Assembly: GCF_015355785.1 (NCBI RefSeq) | Contig: NZ_JADKYW010000006.1 | Coordinates: 758,860 to 822,859, forward strand | Origin: Arthrobacter gandavensis | GTDB lineage: Bacteria > Actinomycetota > Actinomycetes > Actinomycetales > Micrococcaceae | Reading direction: 5' to 3' | DNA length: 64,000 nt | In this document: positions 35,355 to 43,155 of the stretch, piece by piece | How positions within the stretch are numbered: the first letter of the stretch is position 1 | Layout: the number at the start of each line of letters is the position of its first letter | The notes under the pieces: generated by a model | What the model was told of the DNA's origin: nothing | Seen by the model: the letters and a program-made list of their open reading frames with translations, nothing else | Database searches by the model: none | Program-made: the position numbers and the translations under genes

Positions 35355-36317
35355 CTACCAGCGGCCGTTGCGCGGACGCTTCTGGCAGACCGGACAGCTG
35401 TAGGACGAGCGGTTCATGAACGAATCACGCCGGATCAGGGTGGGAAGTCCGGCCGCCTCGCACCGCGGGCACGGCTGGCCCTCCCGGCCGTAGGCGTTCA
35501 GGGACCGGGCAAAGTAGCCGGAGACCCCGTTGACGTTGACGTACAGCGAATCGAAGCTGGTACCGCCGGCTTCGAGCGCCCGGAGCATTACGGCCCGGGC
35601 GGCTTCCACCAGCCGCAGGGCATCGGCACGGCGCAGCGTGTCGGTGGGGCGGGCGAAGTGCAGCCGCGCCGCCCACAGTGCCTCGTCCGCGTAGATGTTG
35701 CCCACCCCGGAGATGAGTCCCTGGTCCAGGAGCGCGCGCTTGATGCCGGTGCGGCGGGCGCGCAGCCGGCGGTAGAAATCGTCGAAGGAGAACGCCGGGT
35801 CCAGCGGATCGCGGGCAATATGCGCCGCTTCGGATGGAACGAGTGCCAGCCCGGTCTCTGAGAGTCCTCCGGGTTGTCCGTCCGGAGTGGGCAGCAGGTC
35901 CGCGAGGAAGACGCCGCCGAAGATCCGCTGGTCTACGAACCGGAGTTCCTCCGGCATGCGGGTACCGTCTTCATCCTCGGCCGGGCTGAGGGTGAACCGC
36001 ACCTTGAGGTGCTTCTCGTCGGGCAGGTCGGGAGTTTCCATCAGCAGCTGGCCGCTCATGCCCAGGTGCGCCATCAGCGCGAACGGGGGTGCGGCGTCGG
36101 GCGCTGAAGCTTCCACCATGGGCATCCAGAGGAACTTGCCGCGCCGGGCAACGTCCAGCACGCGGGCACCTTCAAGGTTGCCGCGCAGGTCCTCGGGACC
36201 CGGGGCGTGCCGGCGGGTGGAGCGTTCATCCAGGATTTCGACGCCGGTGATGGTGCGGCCGCGCACCCACCGTGCCAGGCCGCGCCGTACTACCTCGACC
36301 TCGGGAAGTTCGGGCAT
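35355..36317 (-). CDS. mutM: Formamidopyrimidine-DNA glycosylase MutM
   Basis: Removes 8-oxoguanine and related oxidised purines with AP-lyase activity. The 320-residue protein begins [13 protein letters not shown] (catalytic Pro2 and Glu3), has RGKFLW with the conserved lysine, an H2TH region with [17 protein letters not shown], and a C-terminal zinc finger with two CxxC pairs (CPRC, CPVC). It follows rnc by eight bases in the conserved DUF177-rpmF-rnc-mutM block. Confidence 0.96.
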   Translation of the reverse strand: MPELPEVEVVRRGLARWVRGRTITGVEILDERSTRRHAPGPEDLRGNLEGARVLDVARRGKFLWMPMVEASAPDAAPPFALMAHLGMSGQLLMETPDLPDEKHLKVRFTLSPAEDEDGTRMPEELRFVDQRIFGGVFLADLLPTPDGQPGGLSETGLALVPSEAAHIARDPLDPAFSFDDFYRRLRARRTGIKRALLDQGLISGVGNIYADEALWAARLHFARPTDTLRRADALRLVEAARAVMLRALEAGGTSFDSLYVNVNGVSGYFARSLNAYGREGQPCPRCEAAGLPTLIRRDSFMNRSSYSCPVCQKRPRNGRW

Positions 36318-36325
36318 GGGTGCTG

Positions 36326-37036
36326 CTATGCGCCTGCAGGGGCAGCCGGAGCCTGGCTGGTCTCCCGCAGCAGCCGGCAGGTGTCCGCAGCAGCTTCCTG
36401 CTCGGCATCCTTCTTGGACCTGCCGGTGCCCGAGCCGTATGCCTGCCCGCCAATGTGCAGCACTGCTACGAAGCTGCGGGAGTGGTCCGGTCCGGAGCCA
36501 GTGACCCGGTACTCGATGTCCCCCATTTTCCGGGCGGCGGCGATTTCCTGGATGCTGGTCTTCCAGTCGGTTCCGGCACCAAGGGTGTCCGCGTCATGGA
36601 GCAGCGGTCCAATCAGGCGCATGACCATTGACCGTGCGGTCTCGATGCCGTGGCACAGGTACACCGCGCCGATCAGCGCTTCCGTGGTGTCCGCCAGGAT
36701 GGAGGACTTGTCCTTGCCGTTGGTCAGCTTTTCGCCCTGGCCCAGCAGAATGTAGTCGCCAAGACTGAGCTGGCGCGCGACTGAGGCAAGGGCCTTGGTG
36801 CTGACAACCGCTGAGCGGCGCTTTGCCAGCTCACCCTCGGAAAGTCCGGGATTGTCGCGGTAGAGCGTGTCCGTAACGGAAAAACCCAGGATCGAATCAC
36901 CCAGGAATTCAAGGCGTTCGTTGGTGGGGATGCCGCCGTGCTCGTAGGCATAGGAGCGGTGGGTGAGCGCAAGACGAAGCGTCTCGGCATCGATATCGAC
37001 GCCGAGACGCTTCAGAAGCTCTTCAGTATTCTTCAC
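36326..37036 (-). CDS. rnc: Ribonuclease III
   Basis: Double-strand-specific RNase for rRNA and mRNA processing. The 236-residue protein has the signature [14 protein letters not shown], a second acidic site with [12 protein letters not shown], and a C-terminal dsRNA-binding domain ending [18 protein letters not shown] start at GTG 37036 because homologs begin with a similar [11 protein letters not shown] segment. A GTG at 37108, ten bases after rpmF, would add 24 unrelated residues. Neither has a clear ribosome-binding site, so the start is uncertain. Confidence 0.93.
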   Translation of the reverse strand: MKNTEELLKRLGVDIDAETLRLALTHRSYAYEHGGIPTNERLEFLGDSILGFSVTDTLYRDNPGLSEGELAKRRSAVVSTKALASVARQLSLGDYILLGQGEKLTNGKDKSSILADTTEALIGAVYLCHGIETARSMVMRLIGPLLHDADTLGAGTDWKTSIQEIAAARKMGDIEYRVTGSGPDHSRSFVAVLHIGGQAYGSGTGRSKKDAEQEAAADTCRLLRETSQAPAAPAGA

Positions 37037-37117
37037 GTGCTGATCGGGCCCCGAAAAGCAGTGAGCCCCCTTCAGCGGCTGCCCGGAGGCAAACGGCAAA
37101 GGGGACACTCACTGGTC

Positions 37118-37321
37118 TTAGACGTCCGCTACCTTGCGGCCCTTGTATTCAAGGAACAGCGCGGTACCTGCAGAGTCGGTTACGACCTTGGCCTGGTGCG
37201 GCAGGCTGTAGGTAACGCGGCCGTTCTCAACGGTCTTCACCAGGTTGGGCGCAGTTGCCTTCCACTGGGACCGGCGTGCACGCGTATTCGAGCGGGACAT
37301 TTTCCGCTTGGGAACAGCCAC
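37118..37321 (-). CDS. rpmF: 50S ribosomal protein L32 (bL32)
   Basis: A 67-residue protein with the family opening [20 protein letters not shown]. It lacks the four zinc-binding cysteines found in some bL32 proteins, so it is the zinc-independent form. It follows DUF177 by two bases, the standard pairing. Confidence 0.96.
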   Translation of the reverse strand: MAVPKRKMSRSNTRARRSQWKATAPNLVKTVENGRVTYSLPHQAKVVTDSAGTALFLEYKGRKVADV

Positions 37322-37323
37322 GA

Positions 37324-37887
37324 CTAACTCTCTTCTCTCTCGTCTGACTCTGTACTTGTTGCCGCGTCTTCAGCGGCGGTGCCAGCCAACCCGGCAAGGG
37401 CTGCCCAGCGAGGATCCACGACTTCATGGTGGTGACCCGGATCCTCCTCAAGGCGCGCCCCGCATTCGGAGCAAAGGCCTTCGCAGTCCTCCCGGCACAC
37501 CGGCTGGAACGGCAGGGAAGTTACCACTGCGTCCCGCAAAACCGGTTCAAGATCGATTACATCTCGCTCGATCCGGCGTTGCTCTTCTTCCTCTTCCTCT
37601 CCGAAGGACTCAGCGTCCTCGTAGTAGAAGAGTTCCTGCACATCGACGTCCTCGGTGTACTCGATGGGAACCAGGCACCGTCCGCACTCCCCCTTGACGG
37701 GAACAAGCGCGGAACCCGAGACCAGGATCCCCTCGTGTACAGCTTCGAACCTCAGATCGAGCTCGATGTCCGATCCGAACGGCACGCCAATAAGCGCAAC
37801 ACCGAAGTCTTTCGGTGCCGGCACATGCTCATGCATTGTCCGCATGGTTCCCGGGCTGCGCCCGAGATCCTTGACATTTATTGCCAA
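37324..37887 (-). CDS. DUF177 (YceD) family protein
   Basis: A protein of at least 187 residues in the family that accompanies rpmF and is linked to 23S rRNA accumulation. It has a CGRC pair, a Glu-rich loop and a [13 protein letters not shown] cluster typical of the family. The coordinates use the first conventional start, TTG 37887, which lacks a ribosome-binding site. The family similarity (a P-L-x-x-[DN] segment) continues 12 codons upstream. There an AGGAG sits exactly five bases before an in-frame ATT at 37923, and no ATG, GTG or TTG lies between that point and the upstream stop. Translation may therefore begin at ATT. Confidence 0.85.
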   Translation of the reverse strand: MAINVKDLGRSPGTMRTMHEHVPAPKDFGVALIGVPFGSDIELDLRFEAVHEGILVSGSALVPVKGECGRCLVPIEYTEDVDVQELFYYEDAESFGEEEEEEQRRIERDVIDLEPVLRDAVVTSLPFQPVCREDCEGLCSECGARLEEDPGHHHEVVDPRWAALAGLAGTAAEDAATSTESDEREES

Positions 37888-37955
37888 GGGGGAACTCGGT
37901 TGGAACCGCGATGAAACGCTAATGAGAACTCCTGTAGAACATAGACCGACATATC

Positions 37956-37985
37956 ATCTTAGCCTGAGGAGCCGGAATCTCTCAA
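37956..37985 (-). promoter_or_regulatory. SigA-type promoter for the DUF177-rpmF-rnc-mutM operon
   Basis: Minus strand: -35 TTGAGA (37980-37985), 18-bp spacer, -10 TAAGAT (37956-37961). Transcription would begin near 37949, leaving a leader of about 25 bases that contains AGGAG just before position 37923. Confidence 0.7.
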
Positions 37986-38102
37986 ACCGGGTGCAGGCAG
38001 ACGGCAGAACGCCGCGCCTCCGTCTCCCCATCAAGTCTACTGCCTTCCAGGCGCCTGGCCCTGCGCCATGCACCGGCTTTGCGCTTCGCCTAGGCTGAAC
38101 GC

Positions 38103-38687
38103 GTGCCGTATTCCCTTTCCCGCGCCAGGGCGCTCCGCATCCTCGCTGCGGCCGCAACCGCCGCCGTGTCCGTACTGGTGGTGTGGCTGCTGGTTGCCGT
38201 GAACCTTTTCTACTACCCGCAGGCGGATTCGGAACCGGGCCAGGCCGACGCCGTCGTGGTCCTTGCCGGCGCAGCGCCGGAGCGCCTCCCGGTGGGGCGG
38301 GACCTGATCACGGACGGCAGCGCGCCCGTGCTCGTCCTCTCGACCACCGGCACCCCGGGCAACGCCGTCACCGACACGGTGTGCAAGTACTTCGCGGGCC
38401 CCGCCGTCCGGTGCTTCTCGCCCTCGCCGCTGAGCACACGCGGGGAGGCCCGCGCCATAGCCCGGCTGGCAGCGGACAACAACTGGGACGAGATCATCGT
38501 GGTCACCTCCACCTACCACTTGGTCCGGGCTGAGGCGAACATCTCGCAGTGCAGCAACGTGCGGGTGCGCATGGTCGCCTCGGAACCGGACCTCACCGCC
38601 GGCCAGTGGCTGGGACGGTTCACGGAGGAGACCGGCGGGGTGCTCGCGGCGTTTCTTCGCCCGGCGTGCGCCTCGCCTATCGGCTAG
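38103..38687 (+). CDS. YdcF/DUF218-family membrane-anchored protein
   Basis: A 194-residue protein with an N-terminal transmembrane helix (about 11-33) and a DUF218 Rossmann-like domain. Family motifs are DAVVVLAGAAPER, the basic/acid LSTRGEARAIARL and VVTSTYHLVRAEA. Members such as ElyC/SanA affect envelope integrity or peptidoglycan precursors; the reaction is unknown. GTG 38103 follows TAGGCT by six bases, a leaderless-type start. Its stop codon overlaps that of the convergent coaD. Confidence 0.82.
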   Translation: MPYSLSRARALRILAAAATAAVSVLVVWLLVAVNLFYYPQADSEPGQADAVVVLAGAAPERLPVGRDLITDGSAPVLVLSTTGTPGNAVTDTVCKYFAGPAVRCFSPSPLSTRGEARAIARLAADNNWDEIIVVTSTYHLVRAEANISQCSNVRVRMVASEPDLTAGQWLGRFTEETGGVLAAFLRPACASPIG

Positions 38688-39148
38688 CCCAGCCGCTTCA
38701 GGACAGCGCGCGGAACGAAGTCCGTGATGTCTCCGCCCAGTGAGGCGACTTCCTTGATCAGGCTTGAGGAAAGGTGCGTGTAGGAACTTTCCGCGGCCAG
38801 GAAGACGGTTTCAACCCCGGTGAGGTGCCGGTTCATGACGGCCATGGGCAGCTCGTACTGATAATCCTGCACAGAGCGCAGCCCCTTGACGATGGCGCTG
38901 GCGCCGTGGTCCCGGCAGAAATCTGCCAGCAGGCCATGGCCCATGGGCAGCACTGACACGCCCGCCAGGGAGCCGAGGGTCTCCGCAGCGATTTCCAGCC
39001 GTTCCTCTTCGGAGAACCGGTATTTTTTGGCGTAGTTGGTGGAGACCGCGACGATGACCTCGTCAAAGAGGTTCGTGGCGCGGGCAATCACTTCAAGGTG
39101 GCCGTTGTGGATGGGGTCATAGGATCCGGGGCATACAGCGCGTCGCAT
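38684..39148 (-). CDS. coaD: Phosphopantetheine adenylyltransferase CoaD
   Basis: Penultimate step of coenzyme A synthesis. The 154-residue protein has the nucleotidyltransferase motif as PGSYDPIHNGHLEV, KGLRSVQDYQYE and ESSYTHLSSSLIKEVA. ATG 39148 follows TAGATT by six bases, a leaderless-type start. CoA made here feeds the fab and ole condensing enzymes elsewhere in the window, though there is no direct linkage. Confidence 0.96.
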   Translation of the reverse strand: MRRAVCPGSYDPIHNGHLEVIARATNLFDEVIVAVSTNYAKKYRFSEEERLEIAAETLGSLAGVSVLPMGHGLLADFCRDHGASAIVKGLRSVQDYQYELPMAVMNRHLTGVETVFLAAESSYTHLSSSLIKEVASLGGDITDFVPRAVLKRLG

Positions 39149-39184
39149 ACGTCGAATCTACCCGGTGGCCGTGCTCCGGCCCGG

Positions 39185-40354
39185 TCAGGCACGGCCGTGG
39201 GGGAAACTCTCCAACAGCGGTGCCAGGTCAATGGTGAGTTCCGGCAGCACCGCCCGGGCCGCCAGGCGTTCCACCAGCCGGGGCGTCAGCTCCCGGGCGG
39301 GAACGTCGGCCGCGCGCACCCCGGAGGCGTCCAGGGTCGTAAAGAAGTCCTCAAACTTGTACCGGTCCCCGCTGATCACGCGGTCGCTAATCCGCAGCCA
39401 CACCCAGGGCACACCGTACGCCTGCGCCACGATGATGCCGTGCAGGGAACTGGAGATGCAGGCCTGCGATCCGGCTATCTTCCCCACCACCGCCTCAACG
39501 CCTTCCCTCACGTCAACCACCGTGACTCCGGGACCCGCCGCTTTCTCCAGGCAGTCCCGGTGGTCAAGGTGGGGAACGACGGCGATATCTCCCGTGCCCG
39601 TTCCCCCGGCGGCCAGGAACTGCGGCAGCAGCAGGGCCGGATCGCCATACACGGCAGGGAAGTCCCACCCTGTTTTGCGCAGCAGCTCGGTCCGGGTGTT
39701 GCGTCCACGGACGGCGGAAACCCGCACGCCCTTCAGGCTCCGCAGGCGGGCCAGGCTCTCGCCCTCCAGGGGAGCCATCAGCCCGGACCCCCAGATCTGC
39801 GATCCGTCCTGTTCCAGCCAGCCCGCAATGGACCCGGCTGTGGCCAGGGCGGGTGTCCGCAGTCCGCGCCTGAAGCCGTTTACGGGCGTCAGCCCGCTGA
39901 GGTGCCTCGCAAGCCAGGGCCCGACGGCGTCTCCGAAGTTCGGCCGCCCATCCCACCAGAGTAGGTTCAGGAAGCCAGGCGGCACCTCCCGGCCCCGAGT
40001 GGAAGCGGTTTGCAGGGCGTGGACGGTTTGCCGCACCCAACTCATCTTCTCCTCCACGCCGGCCGGGAGACCTTCGTGATGTGCGGGCACAGTACCCAGG
40101 ACATGGCGTTCTCTGCCGTCCTGGACCAGCTCAGCCCTTCCTACCAGCGCGTTCCGCAGGAGCCGTTGCGATTCCTCGGATGCTGCTGCCACGGAGACCT
40201 CTGCTCCGGCGCCGTCCGGTCTCAGCTGCAATGCCAGGCGGTGGCCGCCAGCCTCGAAATGAAGCCGGGCACCGGCTGGTGCATCGCGGAGCGATTGCAG
40301 CGCCACGGCGGGTTCGTGTTCCCCGTCCACTCCCAGCGTCCCGTGGAACCCCAT
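39185..40354 (-). CDS. Polysaccharide pyruvyl transferase family protein with N-terminal extension
   Basis: A 389-residue protein. The C-terminal part (about 108-389) matches the PS_pyruv_trans family: LLWWDGRPNFGDAVGPWL, IWGSGLMAP, YGDPALLLPQFL and SSLHGIIVAQAYGVPWVWL. Members add pyruvate ketals to cell-wall or exopolysaccharide sugars. The first roughly 105 residues resemble nothing I recognise. ATG 40354 has a strong GGAAGG upstream, so the extension looks genuinely translated. It is divergent from the aminotransferase, with no polysaccharide genes nearby, so the acceptor is unknown. Confidence 0.8.
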   Translation of the reverse strand: MGFHGTLGVDGEHEPAVALQSLRDAPAGARLHFEAGGHRLALQLRPDGAGAEVSVAAASEESQRLLRNALVGRAELVQDGRERHVLGTVPAHHEGLPAGVEEKMSWVRQTVHALQTASTRGREVPPGFLNLLWWDGRPNFGDAVGPWLARHLSGLTPVNGFRRGLRTPALATAGSIAGWLEQDGSQIWGSGLMAPLEGESLARLRSLKGVRVSAVRGRNTRTELLRKTGWDFPAVYGDPALLLPQFLAAGGTGTGDIAVVPHLDHRDCLEKAAGPGVTVVDVREGVEAVVGKIAGSQACISSSLHGIIVAQAYGVPWVWLRISDRVISGDRYKFEDFFTTLDASGVRAADVPARELTPRLVERLAARAVLPELTIDLAPLLESFPHGRA

Positions 40355-40469
40355 GCTTCCCTTCCTTCCCGTCTGCGGCGTGGTTGCCCAGGCTGGACCG
40401 CGCGCCACCAAACGCCAGCCAATATACCGGCGGTCCGTTTCGTGCGCCCGGCGGGTAATACTGGAAGGC

Positions 40470-41714
40470 ATGACTTCAACTCCCAGCACGCGCTCCCTTC
40501 GAGATTCCCGGGACGGTGCACCGGCCCCCTGGCAGCGCACGGCAGCCGGAGCGAACCTTCTCGGTGCGGACGGCAACCTGGGCATCACCATCTTCGAGGA
40601 AATCACTGCCCTGGCCGGCACCCACTCAGCCATCAACCTGGGCCAGGGGTTCCCGGACGAGGACGGACCGGCGGAAATCCGCAACGCCGCCCGCCGGGCG
40701 ATCCTCGCCGGCGCCAACCAGTACGCGCCGGGCATGGGGCTGCCGGTGCTGCGCGAAGCCATCGCCGAGCACCAGGAACGGTTTTACGGTCTCCGTCCGG
40801 ATCCCGGGACGGAGGCCATGGTGACCACCGGAGCCACGGAGGCGATTGCCTCCACCATCCTCGCGCTGACCGGCCCTGGAGATGAGGTCCTTACCTTTGA
40901 ACCCTTCTATGACTCCTACGGCGCCATGATTGGTCTCAGCGGCGCCACCCATACCACTGCTCCCCTGCTGGCCCCGGATTTCCAGCCGGACCTGGCTGCA
41001 CTGGAAGCAGCGTTTACCGACCGCACCCGGATGGTCCTGGTCAACAACCCGCACAACCCGACCGGCGCCGTCTTCCCCGAGGCCGTCCTGCAGCGCATTG
41101 TTGACCTGGCGGTCAAGCACGACGCCGTGATTGTCACCGATGAGGTCTACGAGCACCTCACGTTCGGGCCGCGGCACATCCCGGTAGCCACGCTGTCCGG
41201 CGCGGCGGACCGCACCCTGACTATTTCTTCGGCCGGCAAGACGTTTTCACTGACCGGCTGGAAGATCGGCTGGGTCAGCGGGCCGGCGGAACTCATTGCC
41301 GCGGTGCGCTCCGTCAAGAGTTTCCTGACCTACAGCTCCGGCTCGCCCTTCCAGGCGGCGATCGCCGAGGGGCTGCGGATGGAGGACTCCTTCTTTACTG
41401 ACATCGCCGGCACGCTCCGGGCCAAGCGCAACGTGCTTTCCGCCGGTCTCCGGGAAGCGGGACTTGAGGTGTTCCAGCCGCAGGGAACGTACTTCGTGAA
41501 TGCCGACGTCGCTCCCCTGGGCATCGACGACGCCACCGATCTGGCACGCCGGCTTCCGGAACTGGTGGGCGTCGCAGCCATCCCGGTGGCGATGTTCTGC
41601 CATCCCGAGGGCGCCGAACGCACCAGGACCATGCTCCGCTTCGCCTTCTGCAAGCGGTTCGACGTTCTCCAGGAAGCCGCTGAGCGGATTTCGCGGCTCA
41701 ACGAGGTGCTCTGA
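40470..41714 (+). CDS. PLP-dependent class I/II aminotransferase
   Basis: A 414-residue fold-type I aminotransferase similar to kynurenine/methionine aminotransferases (YbdL-like) and DapC. Visible features are INLGQGFPDEDGP at the substrate gate, VTTGATEAI, NNPHNPTGAVF, the aspartate in VTDEVYEHLTF and the PLP lysine in SSAGKTFSLTGWKIGW. I start at ATG 40470, preceded by TAATACT, suggesting a leaderless mRNA; GGAAGG is also close. Substrate uncertain. It precedes the spermidine-synthase-like gene by two bases. Confidence 0.88.
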   Translation: MTSTPSTRSLRDSRDGAPAPWQRTAAGANLLGADGNLGITIFEEITALAGTHSAINLGQGFPDEDGPAEIRNAARRAILAGANQYAPGMGLPVLREAIAEHQERFYGLRPDPGTEAMVTTGATEAIASTILALTGPGDEVLTFEPFYDSYGAMIGLSGATHTTAPLLAPDFQPDLAALEAAFTDRTRMVLVNNPHNPTGAVFPEAVLQRIVDLAVKHDAVIVTDEVYEHLTFGPRHIPVATLSGAADRTLTISSAGKTFSLTGWKIGWVSGPAELIAAVRSVKSFLTYSSGSPFQAAIAEGLRMEDSFFTDIAGTLRAKRNVLSAGLREAGLEVFQPQGTYFVNADVAPLGIDDATDLARRLPELVGVAAIPVAMFCHPEGAERTRTMLRFAFCKRFDVLQEAAERISRLNEVL

Positions 41715-41716
41715 GT

Positions 41717-42511
41717 ATGGTCAACCGCCCGCCCTCACGCATGCTGCGCGGCATCGGCGCCCACGCGGAACTGGATGAGGATGCCTTCAACGACGGCGCG
41801 TGGATCCTCTCCATCGGCGGAGCCCAGCAGTCCCACGTGAACCTCGCACACCCGGAGGAGATTTTCTACGAGTACCTGCGCCGGATCGGCAACGTCCTGG
41901 ACCTCGCGGGCCCGCCGGGTGCTCCGCTGCGGGTCCTGCACCTCGGTGCCGGGGCCCTGACCCTGGCCCGGTACGTCCAGGCAACGCGGCCCGGTTCGGA
42001 GCAGGCCGCCGTCGAACTCGAGCGTGAGCTGCTGGATTATGTCCTGGCCTACCTGCCGCTGCCGGAGGGAACAGTGCTGGACACGGTGACCGGGGACGCC
42101 CGTGCTGAACTTGAACGTTTCGGACCCGGCTCGTTCGACGCCGTCGTGCTGGATGTGTTTGCCGGTGCGGATGCTCCGGAGCACCTGGCGGACAGGGGCT
42201 ACTACGAGGAGCTGCTCAAGCTGCTCTCCGAACGCGGCGTGCTGCTGGTGAACGTGGGCGATGATCCGCCGCTGGCATTCGCACGCCGGCAGGCCAAGGC
42301 GCTGGCTGATGTGTTCGGCGCGGCGGGCGGTGACGTGGCGGCCCTGGGCGATGCGTCAATGTTCACCGGCAGGCACCCCGGCAACATTGTGCTGGCTGCA
42401 GTGCCTTACCGCTGGCCGGCGGAGTGGACGGCTTCCCTGCTGCAGGCCGGCCCCCATCCCGCAGCGGTGCTGACCGGAGCGGACCTCGATGCCTTCGCGG
42501 CGGGACGCTGA
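41717..42511 (+). CDS. Spermidine-synthase-like methyltransferase-fold protein
   Basis: A 264-residue protein of the polyamine synthase/SAM-fold class: HLGAGALTLARYVQATRP (glycine-rich nucleotide loop), VELERELLDY (acidic residue after strand 2) and VVLDVFAGADAP in place of the D-x-x-D/S-D catalytic loop of true spermidine synthases. It lacks the full N-terminal beta-barrel. Polyamine synthesis is therefore uncertain; a methyltransferase is possible. Likely co-transcribed with the aminotransferase. Confidence 0.72.
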   Translation: MVNRPPSRMLRGIGAHAELDEDAFNDGAWILSIGGAQQSHVNLAHPEEIFYEYLRRIGNVLDLAGPPGAPLRVLHLGAGALTLARYVQATRPGSEQAAVELERELLDYVLAYLPLPEGTVLDTVTGDARAELERFGPGSFDAVVLDVFAGADAPEHLADRGYYEELLKLLSERGVLLVNVGDDPPLAFARRQAKALADVFGAAGGDVAALGDASMFTGRHPGNIVLAAVPYRWPAEWTASLLQAGPHPAAVLTGADLDAFAAGR

Positions 42512-42517
42512 AAAACC

Positions 42518-43099
42518 CTAGCCCTCGTCCTTCTGCGCGGGTTCAGCGAACCAGAGAGTGGTTTCGCCGTAGGCCTTTTCACTGAAGCGCTCCAGTCCGG
42601 CGGGCCAGGCGGGTTCGGGTGAGCGGGTGGAGCGTTCCACCACGACGACGGCGCCTTCCGCCAGGCGCGGGGCCAGCGCTTCCAGCACTGCGGCCAGGCC
42701 CGCCTCCTCCAGCGGATATGGCGGGTCGAGGAAGACCAGGTCCCAGGCCAATCCGGGCGGCACCCGGAGCAGGTAGGACTCCGCCTTGGTCCGGTGCACC
42801 CGCACGCGTTCAGAGCCGAGCACTTTGTTTACCAGTGCGGCGTTGCTGCAGCAGACCTGCGCGGCTTTTTCGGCCAGCTCAACCAGGTCCACCCGCGCGG
42901 CGCCGCGGCTGGCGCTTTCAGCCCCGAGGGAACCGGATCCGGCGAACAGGTCCAGCACGTAGGCCCCGTCCAGGATCCCGTAGGACTCCAGCCGGGAGAA
43001 GAGCGCTTCCTTCACCCGGTCAGTGGTGGGCCGGGTACTGGATCCGGGGACGCTGGACAGGGTGGTTCCGCCGGCGGCTCCGGCAATGATGCGGCTCAT
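42518..43099 (-). CDS. rsmD: 16S rRNA (guanine966-N2)-methyltransferase RsmD
   Basis: Methylates G966 of 16S rRNA. The 193-residue protein starts MSRIIAGAAGGTTL, with RPTTDRVKEALFSRL, the SAM-binding LDLFAGSGSLGAE and catalytic DPPY in LVFLDPPYPLEE, all family signatures. It lies downstream of recG on the same strand, the usual recG-rsmD-coaD neighbourhood, although coaD is here separated by inserted genes. Confidence 0.94.
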   Translation of the reverse strand: MSRIIAGAAGGTTLSSVPGSSTRPTTDRVKEALFSRLESYGILDGAYVLDLFAGSGSLGAESASRGAARVDLVELAEKAAQVCCSNAALVNKVLGSERVRVHRTKAESYLLRVPPGLAWDLVFLDPPYPLEEAGLAAVLEALAPRLAEGAVVVVERSTRSPEPAWPAGLERFSEKAYGETTLWFAEPAQKDEG

Positions 43100-43155
43100 G
43101 GTTCCACTCTAGCCAGCGGCCGCTGACCGCCCGGCATCGAGTACCCGCAGCAAGG

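Noticed and set aside
41717..42511. Confident spermidine synthase call
   Set aside because: The catalytic loop and N-terminal domain are not fully conserved, so only fold-level naming is justified.
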